Virus record (IMG/VR): IMGVR_UViG_3300005747_001045
Span: 1-38,213 of that record
Direction: 5' to 3' (one strand)
Length of the DNA: 38,213 bases
Origin: a virus
The notes under the pieces are model-generated. The model was not told the DNA's origin. It ran no database searches and saw only the letters and a program-made list of their open reading frames with translations. This document shows, one piece after another, positions 8,331 through 17,955 of this stretch. The translations under genes and the position numbers were made by a program. The first letter of the stretch is position 1, and the number at the start of each line of letters is the position of its first letter.

Positions 8331-11300
8331 ATGCCAAGTCCAACAGACTTTAATCTTTCACCTTACTACGATGACTTTAATGAAACAAAGAAGTTTCATA
8401 GAGTTCTTTTTAGACCTGCTTTTGCAGTACAAGGTAGAGAGTTAACACAATCACAATCTATTCTACAAAATCAGATTGAGAGATTATCAGATCACGTCTT
8501 TGAACAAGGCGCTATGGTTATACCTGGCGATATCAGTTATGACTTAAATTACTATGCAGTAAAATTAACTTCGTTTACAGACTCAGCTGGTGTAGGTGTT
8601 ACATTAAACGATTTTATTGGTTTAACATTAACAGGCGCTTCTTCAGGTGTAAAAGCAAGAGTTGTTAATGTTGTAGCAACAGATGGTACTGACCCCAATA
8701 CTTTATTTGTAAAATATTTAAATTCAGGTACTAATAATACATCAACTGCTTTTTCAGCAGAAACAATTTCAGTAAATACTACTTTACAATCTACATCAAC
8801 AACAGTTTCAGCAGTAGTATCTTCTACAGCAACAGGTAGTGCAGCTTCAGTTAAAGAAGGTGTTTACTATATAAATGGTTATCATGTTAAGGTAAGTGAT
8901 CAAAATTTAATACTAGACAAGTATACAAACACACCATCTTACAGAGTAGGTTTAACAGTAACAGAAAGTTTCGTAACTCAAAACGATGACGTAACTTTAA
9001 ATGATAATGCTCAAGGAGTTTCAAACACAAATGCTCCAGGTGCTCATAGATTTAAAATAGATTTAACATTAACTAAAAAATCATTAGCTGCTACAGATGA
9101 CGCAAACTTTGTAGAGTTGCTAAGATTAAAAAATGGTATTATTCAAAACCAAGTTAGAACAACTGAATATGCAGTATTAGAAGATACTTTAGCAAGAAGA
9201 ACATTTGATGAATCTGGTGATTATGTAGTAAAAGACTTTGATATAGATTTAAGAGAACATTTAATTTCAGGTACTAATAGAGGTATCTACACTTCAAGCG
9301 ATGGTGGATCAGAAAGTAAAATTGCTGCTGGTATGGAATCAGGTAAAGCATATGTAAAAGGTTATGAAATAGAAACTTTAGGTACTACTTTTGTTGATGT
9401 AAATAAAGCAAGATCATTTGATACACAAAATAATTCTACTACTAGATTTGATGTAGGTAACTTTGTAAATGTAAATAATGTTTACGGTTCTCCAGACATA
9501 GGATTTGTATCATCTGGACCTGTTGCAGCTTTTAAAGAAGTAAATTTATATAAAGAAAAAACAGCTGTAAGAGGAACAGAAAATGCAGGATCAGGTTCAA
9601 ATATAAAATCAGTAGGTCATGCTAAATCTAAAGGATTTCAATATGTTTCAGGTAATGCTGTTAGTGGTGCTTATTCTAGTTCAAGTGCAACAGAAAATGT
9701 ATTCAGACATTATCTATTTGATGTTGTTATGTTTACTCATATCAACGTTGCAAAAAATCAGGCATTTACAAATGGAGAAGAAATTACAGGTGGTACTTCA
9801 GGTGCCAAAGGTACTGTTGATCAATTATCAACAAGCAATCAATATTCAATTACAGGTGCAACAGCGGCTAATCCTGTAGTTATTACTGCTACAAACACTT
9901 TACAAGACGGTCAACAAGTGACAATCAACAGTGTTGGTGGTATGACAGAATTAAATGGTAACACTTATACAGTTAAAAATCCAACTAGTTCAAATTTTGA
10001 ATTAGATGTGGATGGTTCTTCTTTTACCACGTATACAAGTGGTGGTACAGCAGATCAATCAGTTGTAGTATTATATAATGTATCAGGAACATTTGTACCA
10101 GGAGAAACTATAACAGGTGGTATTTCATCTAACACTGCTACTATTCAAGCAGACGCTAGAGGCTTTAAAGGTGTCACTTCATATGATTTCTCATCTACAA
10201 AACAAATTGGTATGCCAGGTACTCCTACATACACAGCAGATACAATTTTAGATAGTACAAACGGAGAAAGTTTACAAATTACAGGTACATTATCTATTGC
10301 AAACAGTAGTACAACTGTTACAGGTTTCGGTACTAAATTTAATACAGAATTAAGATTAGGTGATTCAATTACATTTACTACAGACGCAGGTTCTTCAATA
10401 ACAAAAATTATTGAGGCAATTGTTTCAGATACTTCTTTAGAATTATCATCAGCTGTTGGTGGTTCAGACGTATCAACTAAATCAAATGCAACTAGAAATA
10501 GATCAACACTTAAAGATACAAATAAAAATATTTCTATATTTAAGTTACCATATGAAACAGTTAAAACATTAAAAACAGCTTCAAACTCTGGTGCTAGTGA
10601 TACAAGTTTTAAAGTTAGAAGACAATTTGTAAAAACATTAACTGGAAACGGTGACGAAACTATTTCAGCAGGAACAGACGAGACATTTGCTTCTTTATTA
10701 GATTCAGATTTTTCAGTTTCAATTATGTCAACTGGTTCTGGTGGATCAGGTGCAGTAGGAGATTTTTTATCTTTACAAGGAAACAACCACGAAGGAAACC
10801 CTATATTTACATTAAGTGGTTCTCCAACAGGAAAATCTTTAGTATTAGACTTTGGTGCTAATTATGCAGGACATAAAATTAAAATTTTAGCAACAGTTAA
10901 TAGAGCTGTTGTAGAAGAAAAATCAAAAGTTTTAGTACAAAATGCAACGAGAGCCCACACTTCATTAGCAGATATTAAAAAACAAGGTGGTATGAGATTA
11001 GGCAAAAGTGATATTTACAAATTAAATTCTGTTAAAATGGCAACTTCTTTTGGTACTTATTCATCTTCAGGAGAAATTGATATTACAGATAGATTTACTT
11101 TAGACAATGGACAAAGAGATAACTTCTATGATATAGGTAGAATAACTTTAAATAAAGGCGCAGTAGACCCAACAGGTTCTATTCAAATTGACTTTGATTA
11201 TTTTTCTCATGGTTCAGGAGATGTTTTCACTGTTGATAGTTATTCAGGAGTTGTTGACTATGCAGATATTCCTTCTCATACTTCGGATACGACAGGTGAA

Positions 11301-14300
11301 GTTTATGAATTAAGAGATTGTTTAGATTTTAGACCTAGAGTTGATGATAACTCTACAATCAATAAAGGAGAAGTTGACAGATATTATAACGGTGCTGGTG
11401 CTTCAACAGTTGATGTTGTTAAATTTGGTACTGATATAACTTCAGATTTAGAATACTATTTGCCAAGAATAGACAAGGTGTTTGTAGATAAAGATGGTAA
11501 ATTTAAAATATCTGAAGGATCAAGTGCATTAGTACCTCAATCTCCAAAAAATTTAGATGGTGCAATGCATTTATACACATTAGATATACCAGCATACACA
11601 CTTGACACAGCAGATATTACAATTACAAAAGTTGATAACAAACGTTACACTATGAGAGATATTGGTAGATTAGAAAATAGAATTGAAAACATTGAATACT
11701 ATACTCAACTTTCTTTATTGGAAATGCAAGCTCAAAACTTGCAAACACAAGACGCTCAAGGATTTGACAGATTTAAAAATGGCTTTATAGTAGACAATTT
11801 TACAGGACATAGTATAGGTGATGTAAGAAATTTAGACTACAAAGTATCAATGGATATGGCAAGAGGTGAAGTTAGACCTATGTTTAATGAGGATGCCGTA
11901 CAATTGATTGAAAGTGATAATGACGGAACTACGATTACTTCGGCTGATAGAACGGATGCCAAGTATGCAAAAACAGGAGATTTAATTACATTACCTTATA
12001 GTGAGGCAACTTTAATTGATCAACCATTTGCTAGTAAATTTGTTAACGTAAACCCATTTGATATTTTTAGTTGGACTGGTTCTATTGCGTTAACACCTCC
12101 GTCAGACGAATGGAAAGAAACAGAAAGAGCACCTGAATTAGTTGTTAATAGAACAGGTGGCTTTGACACGTTAGTACAAAATTTAGGAAATCCTAATCTT
12201 TCAAGTGTAGAGATAGGTACTATATGGAATGAATGGCAAGAACATTGGTCAGGAACACCAACAGTAACAAGTTCAAGAGTTTTAGGACAACATAGAGTGG
12301 GTAGAAGAATTGTACAAAGAACACAAGAAACTTTATCTGGTCAAATGTCTAACACTAGAACAGGTATTAGAACAAGAATAGTACCACAAGTAATAAGAAA
12401 TTCAATAGGCGACAGAGTTGTTAGTGTTGGTATTGTTCCTTTTTTAAGAAGTAGAACATTAACATTTAGTGCTACAAGAATGAAACCTGAAACAAGAGTT
12501 TATCCTTTCTTTGATAATATTGATATATCAAGCTATATTACACCAACAGGTGGTTCATTAGGTGGAAATTTAGTTACAGATATTAACGGTGCTGTATCAG
12601 GTACTTTTGCAATTCCTGACTCAAAAAATAATTCTAATCCTAGATGGAGAACAGGTACAAGAGTATTCAGATTAACTTCTTCATCAACAAATGTATTAAG
12701 TACAGCAGTTGAAACTTCAGGAGAAGCAGACTACTTAGCCAAAGGTGCTTTAGAAACAATACAAGAAACAATTATTTCTACAAGAGAGCCTTTGACATTA
12801 AGAGAAAGTACAGTTGAATCAGTTAGTTTAGGAAATAGAACAAGTACAAGAAATGTAGATACTACAATAGGTTGGACAGATCCATTAGCACAAACATTTA
12901 TGATAGATGATATTGGTGGTGTATTCTTAACTTCAATGGACTTATTCTTTAGTTCAAAAGATGACAATATTCCAGTAACAATACAAATTAGAGAAGTAGT
13001 AAATGGTTATCCAGGAAAAAGAATAGTTCCTTTTTCTGAAAAAACTTTAAATCCAAGTGCAGTGTCAACAAGTACAGACGCAACAACGGCTACTACATTT
13101 ACTTTTGATTCACCAATTTACTTACAAGAAAAAACAGAATATTGTTTTGTTGTGTTGTCTAACTGTAATGCTTACAACTGTTATGTTGGAAGATTGGGTG
13201 AAAAGGTAATAGGATCAGATAGAACAATTTCTCAACAACCATATGCTGGTGTTATGTTTAAATCACAAAACGGTTCTACATGGACAGCTGAACAAAACGA
13301 AGATATTAAATTTAAAATTAAAAGAGCAGAATTTGAAAATGTTACAGGTACAGTTACTTTATGTAATGATGATTTACCTGTTAGAACATTAAAAAATAAT
13401 GCATTAAGAACAACAAACAGTTCAGGTGTAATTAGAGTTTCGCATCCCAACCACGGTATGCATGGTACATCAAACAATGTCACAATTGCTGGAGTTCCAT
13501 CAGGTACCTACAATGGTATTGCTCATAATCTTATTAATGGAACATATACAAGTATTTCTAACGTAACTTTAGATAGTTATGATATAACTACTACAGGAAC
13601 GGCAAATGCTACTGGAGATATAGGTGGTGACGTTATAACAGCAACCCAGAATAGATTGTATGATGTACTAAACTTAAATCTACAAACAGTAAATGTTCCA
13701 GGTACAAATATCTCTTATGATATGAGACCTACTACAGGTAGATCAATACATGGCACAGAAACAGAATTTAGTTTAACGTCAGCTGATAGTCCAGTTGCTA
13801 CAATTTCAAATGACAATATTTACTTTACAGCTCCTCAAATGGTCGCTAGTACAATCAATGAAACAAATAAGATGGCAGGTAGTAAATCTTTATTTGTTAA
13901 CTTAACATTTACAACTACAAATACTAAACTTTCTCCTGTATTAGATATGCAAAGAGTTAGTGCATATGTAGTTCAAAACAGAATTAATAAAGCAACTACA
14001 AGTAATACACCTAATTATATTTCAGATATAGAAAGTTCAGGAACATCATCAGCGGCTGCTTATATAACTAAACCGGTTGTACTAGAAAACTTATCAACTG
14101 CTTTAGATGTTAGATTAACACAAAATGTAAGATCAACTTCAAATGTTAAATTATATTTCAGATTATCATCTTCGGAAGAATCTAGAAATATTTCAGACAT
14201 AGGCTGGACACCGTTCAACACAGCTGGAGAAGAAGACATAACTGTCACACCAGCAGAAAATGATGAAACGTATAACGAATACAAATATAGTGCAAGTGGC

Positions 14301-14405
14301 TTAACAGAATTTAATACTTTTCAAATTAAAATAGTTATGGAAGGAACAAACTCTGCTTATCCACCTATAATAAGAGATTTAAGAGGTATTGCATTGGCAG
14401 TATAA
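8331..14405 (+). CDS. giant DUF4815 virion structural protein (baseplate/tail fibre)
   Basis: A 2024-residue protein, the largest in the window. The N-terminus has the DUF4815 hallmark (LSPYYDDFNETKKFHRVLFR, then VQGRELTQSQSILQNQIER, residues about 9-51), found in large baseplate or fibre proteins of T4-like and other phages. Next come Gly/Thr-rich beta regions with GxTSGAKGTV-type units (around 8631-8672, 9772-9828 and 10099-10155), a conserved middle (YELRDCLDFRPRVDD near residue 1000, followed by a helical RDIGRLENRIENIEYYTQLS segment near 1110-1130) and a C-terminal beta-rich portion. A GGGAG ribosome site precedes the ATG. It may take the role of T4 gp10 or a long fibre, but this is inference from position and size. 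Confidence 0.82.
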   Translation: MPSPTDFNLSPYYDDFNETKKFHRVLFRPAFAVQGRELTQSQSILQNQIERLSDHVFEQGAMVIPGDISYDLNYYAVKLTSFTDSAGVGVTLNDFIGLTLTGASSGVKARVVNVVATDGTDPNTLFVKYLNSGTNNTSTAFSAETISVNTTLQSTSTTVSAVVSSTATGSAASVKEGVYYINGYHVKVSDQNLILDKYTNTPSYRVGLTVTESFVTQNDDVTLNDNAQGVSNTNAPGAHRFKIDLTLTKKSLAATDDANFVELLRLKNGIIQNQVRTTEYAVLEDTLARRTFDESGDYVVKDFDIDLREHLISGTNRGIYTSSDGGSESKIAAGMESGKAYVKGYEIETLGTTFVDVNKARSFDTQNNSTTRFDVGNFVNVNNVYGSPDIGFVSSGPVAAFKEVNLYKEKTAVRGTENAGSGSNIKSVGHAKSKGFQYVSGNAVSGAYSSSSATENVFRHYLFDVVMFTHINVAKNQAFTNGEEITGGTSGAKGTVDQLSTSNQYSITGATAANPVVITATNTLQDGQQVTINSVGGMTELNGNTYTVKNPTSSNFELDVDGSSFTTYTSGGTADQSVVVLYNVSGTFVPGETITGGISSNTATIQADARGFKGVTSYDFSSTKQIGMPGTPTYTADTILDSTNGESLQITGTLSIANSSTTVTGFGTKFNTELRLGDSITFTTDAGSSITKIIEAIVSDTSLELSSAVGGSDVSTKSNATRNRSTLKDTNKNISIFKLPYETVKTLKTASNSGASDTSFKVRRQFVKTLTGNGDETISAGTDETFASLLDSDFSVSIMSTGSGGSGAVGDFLSLQGNNHEGNPIFTLSGSPTGKSLVLDFGANYAGHKIKILATVNRAVVEEKSKVLVQNATRAHTSLADIKKQGGMRLGKSDIYKLNSVKMATSFGTYSSSGEIDITDRFTLDNGQRDNFYDIGRITLNKGAVDPTGSIQIDFDYFSHGSGDVFTVDSYSGVVDYADIPSHTSDTTGEVYELRDCLDFRPRVDDNSTINKGEVDRYYNGAGASTVDVVKFGTDITSDLEYYLPRIDKVFVDKDGKFKISEGSSALVPQSPKNLDGAMHLYTLDIPAYTLDTADITITKVDNKRYTMRDIGRLENRIENIEYYTQLSLLEMQAQNLQTQDAQGFDRFKNGFIVDNFTGHSIGDVRNLDYKVSMDMARGEVRPMFNEDAVQLIESDNDGTTITSADRTDAKYAKTGDLITLPYSEATLIDQPFASKFVNVNPFDIFSWTGSIALTPPSDEWKETERAPELVVNRTGGFDTLVQNLGNPNLSSVEIGTIWNEWQEHWSGTPTVTSSRVLGQHRVGRRIVQRTQETLSGQMSNTRTGIRTRIVPQVIRNSIGDRVVSVGIVPFLRSRTLTFSATRMKPETRVYPFFDNIDISSYITPTGGSLGGNLVTDINGAVSGTFAIPDSKNNSNPRWRTGTRVFRLTSSSTNVLSTAVETSGEADYLAKGALETIQETIISTREPLTLRESTVESVSLGNRTSTRNVDTTIGWTDPLAQTFMIDDIGGVFLTSMDLFFSSKDDNIPVTIQIREVVNGYPGKRIVPFSEKTLNPSAVSTSTDATTATTFTFDSPIYLQEKTEYCFVVLSNCNAYNCYVGRLGEKVIGSDRTISQQPYAGVMFKSQNGSTWTAEQNEDIKFKIKRAEFENVTGTVTLCNDDLPVRTLKNNALRTTNSSGVIRVSHPNHGMHGTSNNVTIAGVPSGTYNGIAHNLINGTYTSISNVTLDSYDITTTGTANATGDIGGDVITATQNRLYDVLNLNLQTVNVPGTNISYDMRPTTGRSIHGTETEFSLTSADSPVATISNDNIYFTAPQMVASTINETNKMAGSKSLFVNLTFTTTNTKLSPVLDMQRVSAYVVQNRINKATTSNTPNYISDIESSGTSSAAAYITKPVVLENLSTALDVRLTQNVRSTSNVKLYFRLSSSEESRNISDIGWTPFNTAGEEDITVTPAENDETYNEYKYSASGLTEFNTFQIKIVMEGTNSAYPPIIRDLRGIALAV

Positions 14406-14409
14406 AAAT

Positions 14410-14631
14410 ATGGCAGTTAAAACATTAAAAGTTGAAGGATTTGAAAGTTTAGTAAGAGACGTAAACACTAGTGCTATAATTAATACTAACAGAGCAGACT
14501 ATAACAACTATATGAAAAGAGTTAAGACTAGAGAAAATAATAGTGATATGGTAAGAGGTCTTTGTAAAGAGATAAATACTTTAAAGAAAGAATTATTTGA
14601 AATAAAAAAATTGATAAAGGATAAAAAATAA
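14410..14631 (+). CDS. small coiled-coil hypothetical protein
   Basis: A 73-residue protein starting MAVKTLKVEGFESLVRDV. An upstream in-frame ATG at 14389 lies inside the end of the preceding gene; the ATG at 14410, five bases after that gene's stop, is the more natural start. The C-terminal half (from about residue 45) is a heptad-like Leu/Ile/Lys/Glu helix ending IKKLIKDKK, a likely coiled coil. Its stop overlaps the next ATG by one base (TAATG). It probably belongs with the tail structural genes as an assembly or fibre accessory protein. Function unknown. Confidence 0.7.
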   Translation: MAVKTLKVEGFESLVRDVNTSAIINTNRADYNNYMKRVKTRENNSDMVRGLCKEINTLKKELFEIKKLIKDKK

Positions 14632-15167
14632 TGGCTGTAAAAAATATATCAACTACTGATACACTAGAAACATTTAGAACGACATTTAACGATTTAGCGG
14701 CTAATGATTTTGGTGACGCAGCTTTATTAGCACCCGCTGGTATTTCAGCAACCTCTGTTGTTGGTGCAGTAGTTGAGTTATCTTCTCAAATAGGTTCTGG
14801 AGAAGGACACTACATAAGAGACGCAAGTTCAACAGTTCAGTTGATTGCTCCAGGTAATACTATATCTTTTTTAGGTACAAGTAATCAAATAACTGCTACA
14901 GTTTCAAGTCCAGATACAGTGACGTTAGCTTTTCCAACTAACGTGACGGTTACTAACTTAACAGTTAGTGGTACATTGAACGGACAATCAATTACTTTTC
15001 CAAGTGCAACAGGAGAAATTATAACAACTGGATCAACTGATTTAGTTAGTGAAAGTATGATGGCTAATGACGCAATTAGTTCAACTGAATTGAAATCATT
15101 ATCTACACTATTAATTAAAGATAGTTCAGGTACTACATTAAAAACTATACACGCTGCTGGCGTGTAA
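14631..15167 (+). CDS. small fibre-like virion protein
   Basis: A 178-residue, Ser/Thr-rich beta protein. The N-terminus (TTDTLETFRTTFNDLAANDFG, residues 8-28) resembles attachment regions of phage fibre proteins, and the centre has VTVTNLTVSGTLNG-type strands found in many tail fibres. Its last residues, LLIKDSSGTTLKTIHAAGV, match the end of the fibre encoded at 5554-6822 with only conservative changes, so the two share a C-terminal module. A one-base overlap with the upstream gene and an AAAGG site suggest coupled translation. Probably a late virion protein; exact location unknown. Confidence 0.65.
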   Translation: MAVKNISTTDTLETFRTTFNDLAANDFGDAALLAPAGISATSVVGAVVELSSQIGSGEGHYIRDASSTVQLIAPGNTISFLGTSNQITATVSSPDTVTLAFPTNVTVTNLTVSGTLNGQSITFPSATGEIITTGSTDLVSESMMANDAISSTELKSLSTLLIKDSSGTTLKTIHAAGV

Positions 15168-15188
15168 AAACTAGTCACTTAACGGTGA

Positions 15189-15196
15189 CATAAATA
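15189..15196 (+). promoter_or_regulatory. variant late promoter (CATAAATA) before the epimerase gene
   Basis: CATAAATA, one base from the late consensus, lies in the short gap before the ATG at 15202. With T4 spacing the predicted start coincides with the A of that ATG. A 5-bp inverted repeat (GTCAC at 15174-15178 and GTGAC at 15185-15189) lies just upstream but lacks a T tract. Confidence 0.4.
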
Positions 15197-15201
15197 ACAT
15201 T

Positions 15202-15933
15202 ATGAATATATTATTAACAGGCAGTGAAGGATTTATAGGTAAACACCTTCATAAATTTTTAGAACAAAACAATCACAAAGTAATACCAATAGATAAATTA
15301 TCAGGTAACGATTTAATAAATTGTGACCTTAAATACGATGTAGATTTAGTCATACACTTGGCTGGTCTATCAGGAGTCAGAGATAGTTTAGATAGACCCA
15401 CAGAATACTGGAAAGAAAATGTAATTGCAGGCCAAAGACTATTTGATTATTTTCCAAACACAAGAATACTATATGCTAGTTCATCAACGGCTGTAGATCC
15501 TTGGAGAAATCCATATGCAATGAGTAAGAAGTCTTTAGAGAGTATAGCACCAAAGAATAGTGTAGGTATGAGATTTACAACTGTATACGGACCTGGTGCA
15601 AGAGAGCATATGTTAATACCAAGAATATTAAGAGACGATGTTCCTTTTATACATACAAATCATACAAGAGACTTTATTCATATAAATGATTTAATCATGG
15701 CCATTGATACATTAATGAAATCAGATTTTAAAGGAATATGTGATGTTGGTAGAGGAGAATCTTATAACTTAATAGAGTTATTAACTTACTTCGGAATTGA
15801 CGCTGAAAAAAGAATTGGGAACGAGTTTGAGAGAGAAGATAATAAAGCAGACAACAAAGTATTAAACAAATTAAACTGGTCAACTACAATTGACCTTTAC
15901 GATTATATAAAGGAGTATAAAAATGTCAACTGA
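15202..15933 (+). CDS. NAD-dependent nucleotide-sugar epimerase/dehydratase
   Basis: A 243-residue extended short-chain dehydrogenase/reductase. The Rossmann signature TGSEGFIG is at residues 6-13, a HLAG motif is near 52-56, SSST is at 93-96, and the catalytic pair Y105-x3-K109 is in NPYAMSKK. VYGPG and the RDFIHINDL substrate-side motif follow. The protein is shorter than GalE-type enzymes (about 310-340), mainly in the C-terminal sugar-binding part. Likely substrate is an NDP-sugar. It opens the sugar-related part of the window, is read in the same direction as the tail genes, and overlaps the next gene by 11 bases. Confidence 0.85.
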   Translation: MNILLTGSEGFIGKHLHKFLEQNNHKVIPIDKLSGNDLINCDLKYDVDLVIHLAGLSGVRDSLDRPTEYWKENVIAGQRLFDYFPNTRILYASSSTAVDPWRNPYAMSKKSLESIAPKNSVGMRFTTVYGPGAREHMLIPRILRDDVPFIHTNHTRDFIHINDLIMAIDTLMKSDFKGICDVGRGESYNLIELLTYFGIDAEKRIGNEFEREDNKADNKVLNKLNWSTTIDLYDYIKEYKNVN

Positions 15934-16459
15934 TATGAAAATAAATGTAGCTAGTGTAGAACATAAAGAAATAGGATTTGGTGAAGAATTACTAAAAAAT
16001 CATTTTGCAGGAGCTCACTTTACAAACAACGAAAGAACATGGATAGAAGTTTTAACTAATGAAAATGGAGATAGTCTTTCTTCACATCACATTGAATACG
16101 ATTTAGATCATCCTAATTGTCAAGCATTAATGAAATTTACTACGTTAGATGATATACATGAAGCTACGTATATTAAAGTGAATAAGGAAAGAAAAGAATT
16201 TGAAGAATTTGCAATTCAAATTGCTAAAAGAGACGGTCTTGTACAAACAGACGATACTTCTCCAAGTAGAATACTTGATTATATTTTTAGTGATAAAGAA
16301 GCAGATGAAGATGAAATGTTTGCTTTAAAAATTGCTTTATTTGAAGTAGACAAGATAAAAGATTCTAAAAATCTTGACGGTAAAAAAGCATTAAGAAAAA
16401 GTAAGACTAGAATAGAATTACTTAAAGGTGCTATTGATCTTTATAGTGAGGCAGAATAA
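15923..16459 (+). CDS. hypothetical acidic protein
   Basis: A 178-residue protein with a strong AAGGAG ribosome site eight bases before the ATG, overlapping the epimerase gene by 11 bases. The N-terminal half is mixed alpha/beta with a HHIEYDLDHPNCQAL stretch; the C-terminal half (about residues 85-178) is charged and helical, Lys/Glu/Asp-rich. No catalytic motif, signal peptide or membrane segment is visible. Its 3' end overlaps by 29 bases the convergent glycosyltransferase gene on the other strand. I do not recognise the family. The coupling to the epimerase may mean a related role, but that is weak inference. Confidence 0.65.
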   Translation: MSTDMKINVASVEHKEIGFGEELLKNHFAGAHFTNNERTWIEVLTNENGDSLSSHHIEYDLDHPNCQALMKFTTLDDIHEATYIKVNKERKEFEEFAIQIAKRDGLVQTDDTSPSRILDYIFSDKEADEDEMFALKIALFEVDKIKDSKNLDGKKALRKSKTRIELLKGAIDLYSEAE

Positions 16460-17018
16460 AATCTGACCACCAACCTTGCCAACCTGGTTCTAATAGGTGG
16501 TTCATTTGACCTAGAGTGCAAATACTAAATTCTTTTGGTGGTATTTCATATATATGGTTTTTAATAGAAGGACAAACTTTATCATAGTTTTTATAATCTA
16601 TTTCTCTATAGTAAAATTCATCACTACCTCTATCATATTTTTCTAGGTAAACATCTTCGTCTTCTTTAAATTTATCCCATATATGAGATACATCGCCTGT
16701 CCAAGAAACGATAGTTGAGTTAAGTGGTGTATGAGCTTCTTCTCTCCACCACAAATCATTCAATAAAGTAAAGTCTTTACGAAATAAATCTGGTAATTCT
16801 TTCCATATAATAACATCTAAATCAAAGTATAGATTTTCTCCGTCTCTAAATTTATCATACATTTGAAACTTGTTATACCAATTACCATAAATGTCATTTT
16901 CAATAACTTCAAAACTATCATAAGATATTCCAGAATGGAAATCTATCATATACTTTAAATTATCAACATGCCATTGAGTAAATTTGTTACCAAACCTACA
17001 AACTATTATTCTTCTCAT
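16431..17018 (-). CDS. small GT-A-type glycosyltransferase
   Basis: A 195-residue protein with an N-terminal strand (RRIIVCRFG) and a FDLD motif (D66-x-D68) following a hydrophobic strand. This is the usual position of the metal-binding DxD in GT-A (GT8-like) enzymes. A Trp-rich C-terminus (PGWQGWWSDF) could help bind acceptor sugar. It is shorter than typical GT8 enzymes (about 250-330). It is the last gene of the long minus-strand operon, its start overlaps the radical SAM gene by four bases, and its end runs 29 bases into the convergent gene. Donor and acceptor are unknown. Confidence 0.6.
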   Translation of the reverse strand: MRRIIVCRFGNKFTQWHVDNLKYMIDFHSGISYDSFEVIENDIYGNWYNKFQMYDKFRDGENLYFDLDVIIWKELPDLFRKDFTLLNDLWWREEAHTPLNSTIVSWTGDVSHIWDKFKEDEDVYLEKYDRGSDEFYYREIDYKNYDKVCPSIKNHIYEIPPKEFSICTLGQMNHLLEPGWQGWWSDFILPHYKDQ

Positions 17019-17941
17019 ATTACAACTTTATTTTCTTCAGGATTACTATTTGCTGGACCAGTACACATAGTTAAACATCTTTTAGGTTTATCTTTTGTTG
17101 GTCTTTTAATTATATTAAAAAATTTAATCCATTCTTTACTATTAATTATATCTTCAACTGTATCATTATTATCCATATGAAGACTATCATTAAATAAATC
17201 TTTTATTATTGGTTCGTTGTATCTGGTATTTAACCAACAACAAGGAAGTATTTTTCCTTTATTATTCCATGCCAAATCTCTTTTTGTTTTTAAACATTTA
17301 GGTTCAAAAACTTTTTTTTCTTCAGGTTTAGTTATTTTATATACTATTTTACCTAACTTTTCTTCTTTCACTTCTTTTATGCCGTTATCTGTTCTAGATG
17401 AATAAATTAATAAAAGAGGTATATTATGCAATTTTGCCAATTGTTCAACTTCTTTTATATCATTTTTATTATAATCAAATACAATACATTGCCATTGTAC
17501 TTTAAGTCCTTGCTTAACTGCTTTTAACATAATATTAAAAAGATATTCTCCTTTTTGATGTATTCTATACTTATGGCTATCTTTTGGAAGTCCATCAATA
17601 CCAAAAACCCAGGTTGTTTTTTCTGAAGAAGCTTTAAATGCTTCATCATACCATTTTTCAGGTCTTTGTGAAGCTGCTGTAGAAATTTCTGTTTTAATAT
17701 CTTTCTTCTTACACAACTTTAACATTTCTATAAAGTTTGGATTAAAGATAGGGTCTGAAAATGTTCCACAAAAACTAATTTTTTTGAAATAATCAGTTAA
17801 TTTGTCAAGTTGTTCTAATGTTAAATCTTTTCCTGGAATACTTTGGCCTTCTTGTTTATATTGTTGTCTAGCACAAGCAGCACATTCTAATGTACACTTA
17901 TTTCCAGAGTCAATATTAATAGCTCTATCTCTAAAATTCAT
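17015..17941 (-). CDS. radical SAM protein with intact SPASM-like C-terminus
   Basis: A 308-residue protein. The [4Fe-4S]/SAM motif CTLECAAC (C16, C20, C23) is near the N-terminus; FCGTFSDP near residue 58 and DGLPKDSHKYR near 136-146 are shared with the paralogue at 28914-29606. The C-terminal third holds Cys residues in PKCLKTKRDLAW, LPCCW and RCLTMCTG, as in SPASM/twitch domains that bind auxiliary Fe-S clusters. Such enzymes modify peptides, sugars or cofactors; the substrate here is unknown. It is the only one of the three related phage enzymes with radical SAM and SPASM parts in one chain, and it overlaps the GT gene by four bases. Confidence 0.85.
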   Translation of the reverse strand: MNFRDRAINIDSGNKCTLECAACARQQYKQEGQSIPGKDLTLEQLDKLTDYFKKISFCGTFSDPIFNPNFIEMLKLCKKKDIKTEISTAASQRPEKWYDEAFKASSEKTTWVFGIDGLPKDSHKYRIHQKGEYLFNIMLKAVKQGLKVQWQCIVFDYNKNDIKEVEQLAKLHNIPLLLIYSSRTDNGIKEVKEEKLGKIVYKITKPEEKKVFEPKCLKTKRDLAWNNKGKILPCCWLNTRYNEPIIKDLFNDSLHMDNNDTVEDIINSKEWIKFFNIIKRPTKDKPKRCLTMCTGPANSNPEENKVVI

Positions 17942-17955
17942 AACATAATTTAAAC

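Noticed and set aside
10145-10786. A 213-residue open frame on the minus strand inside the DUF4815 gene
   Set aside because: It lies wholly within a well-supported 6-kb plus-strand gene and is rich in Val, Ser and Pro as expected for the antisense of Thr/Ser/Gly-rich coding sequence; no ribosome site or promoter supports it.
2914-14405. TATAAATA-like octamers within coding sequence as extra late promoters
   Set aside because: At this base composition several octamers per strand are expected by chance in a window of this size; only those placed just before start codons are reported, with moderate or low confidence.
15174-15189. Transcription terminator in front of the epimerase gene
   Set aside because: The inverted repeat is only 5 bp and no T tract follows; it overlaps the variant late promoter instead.
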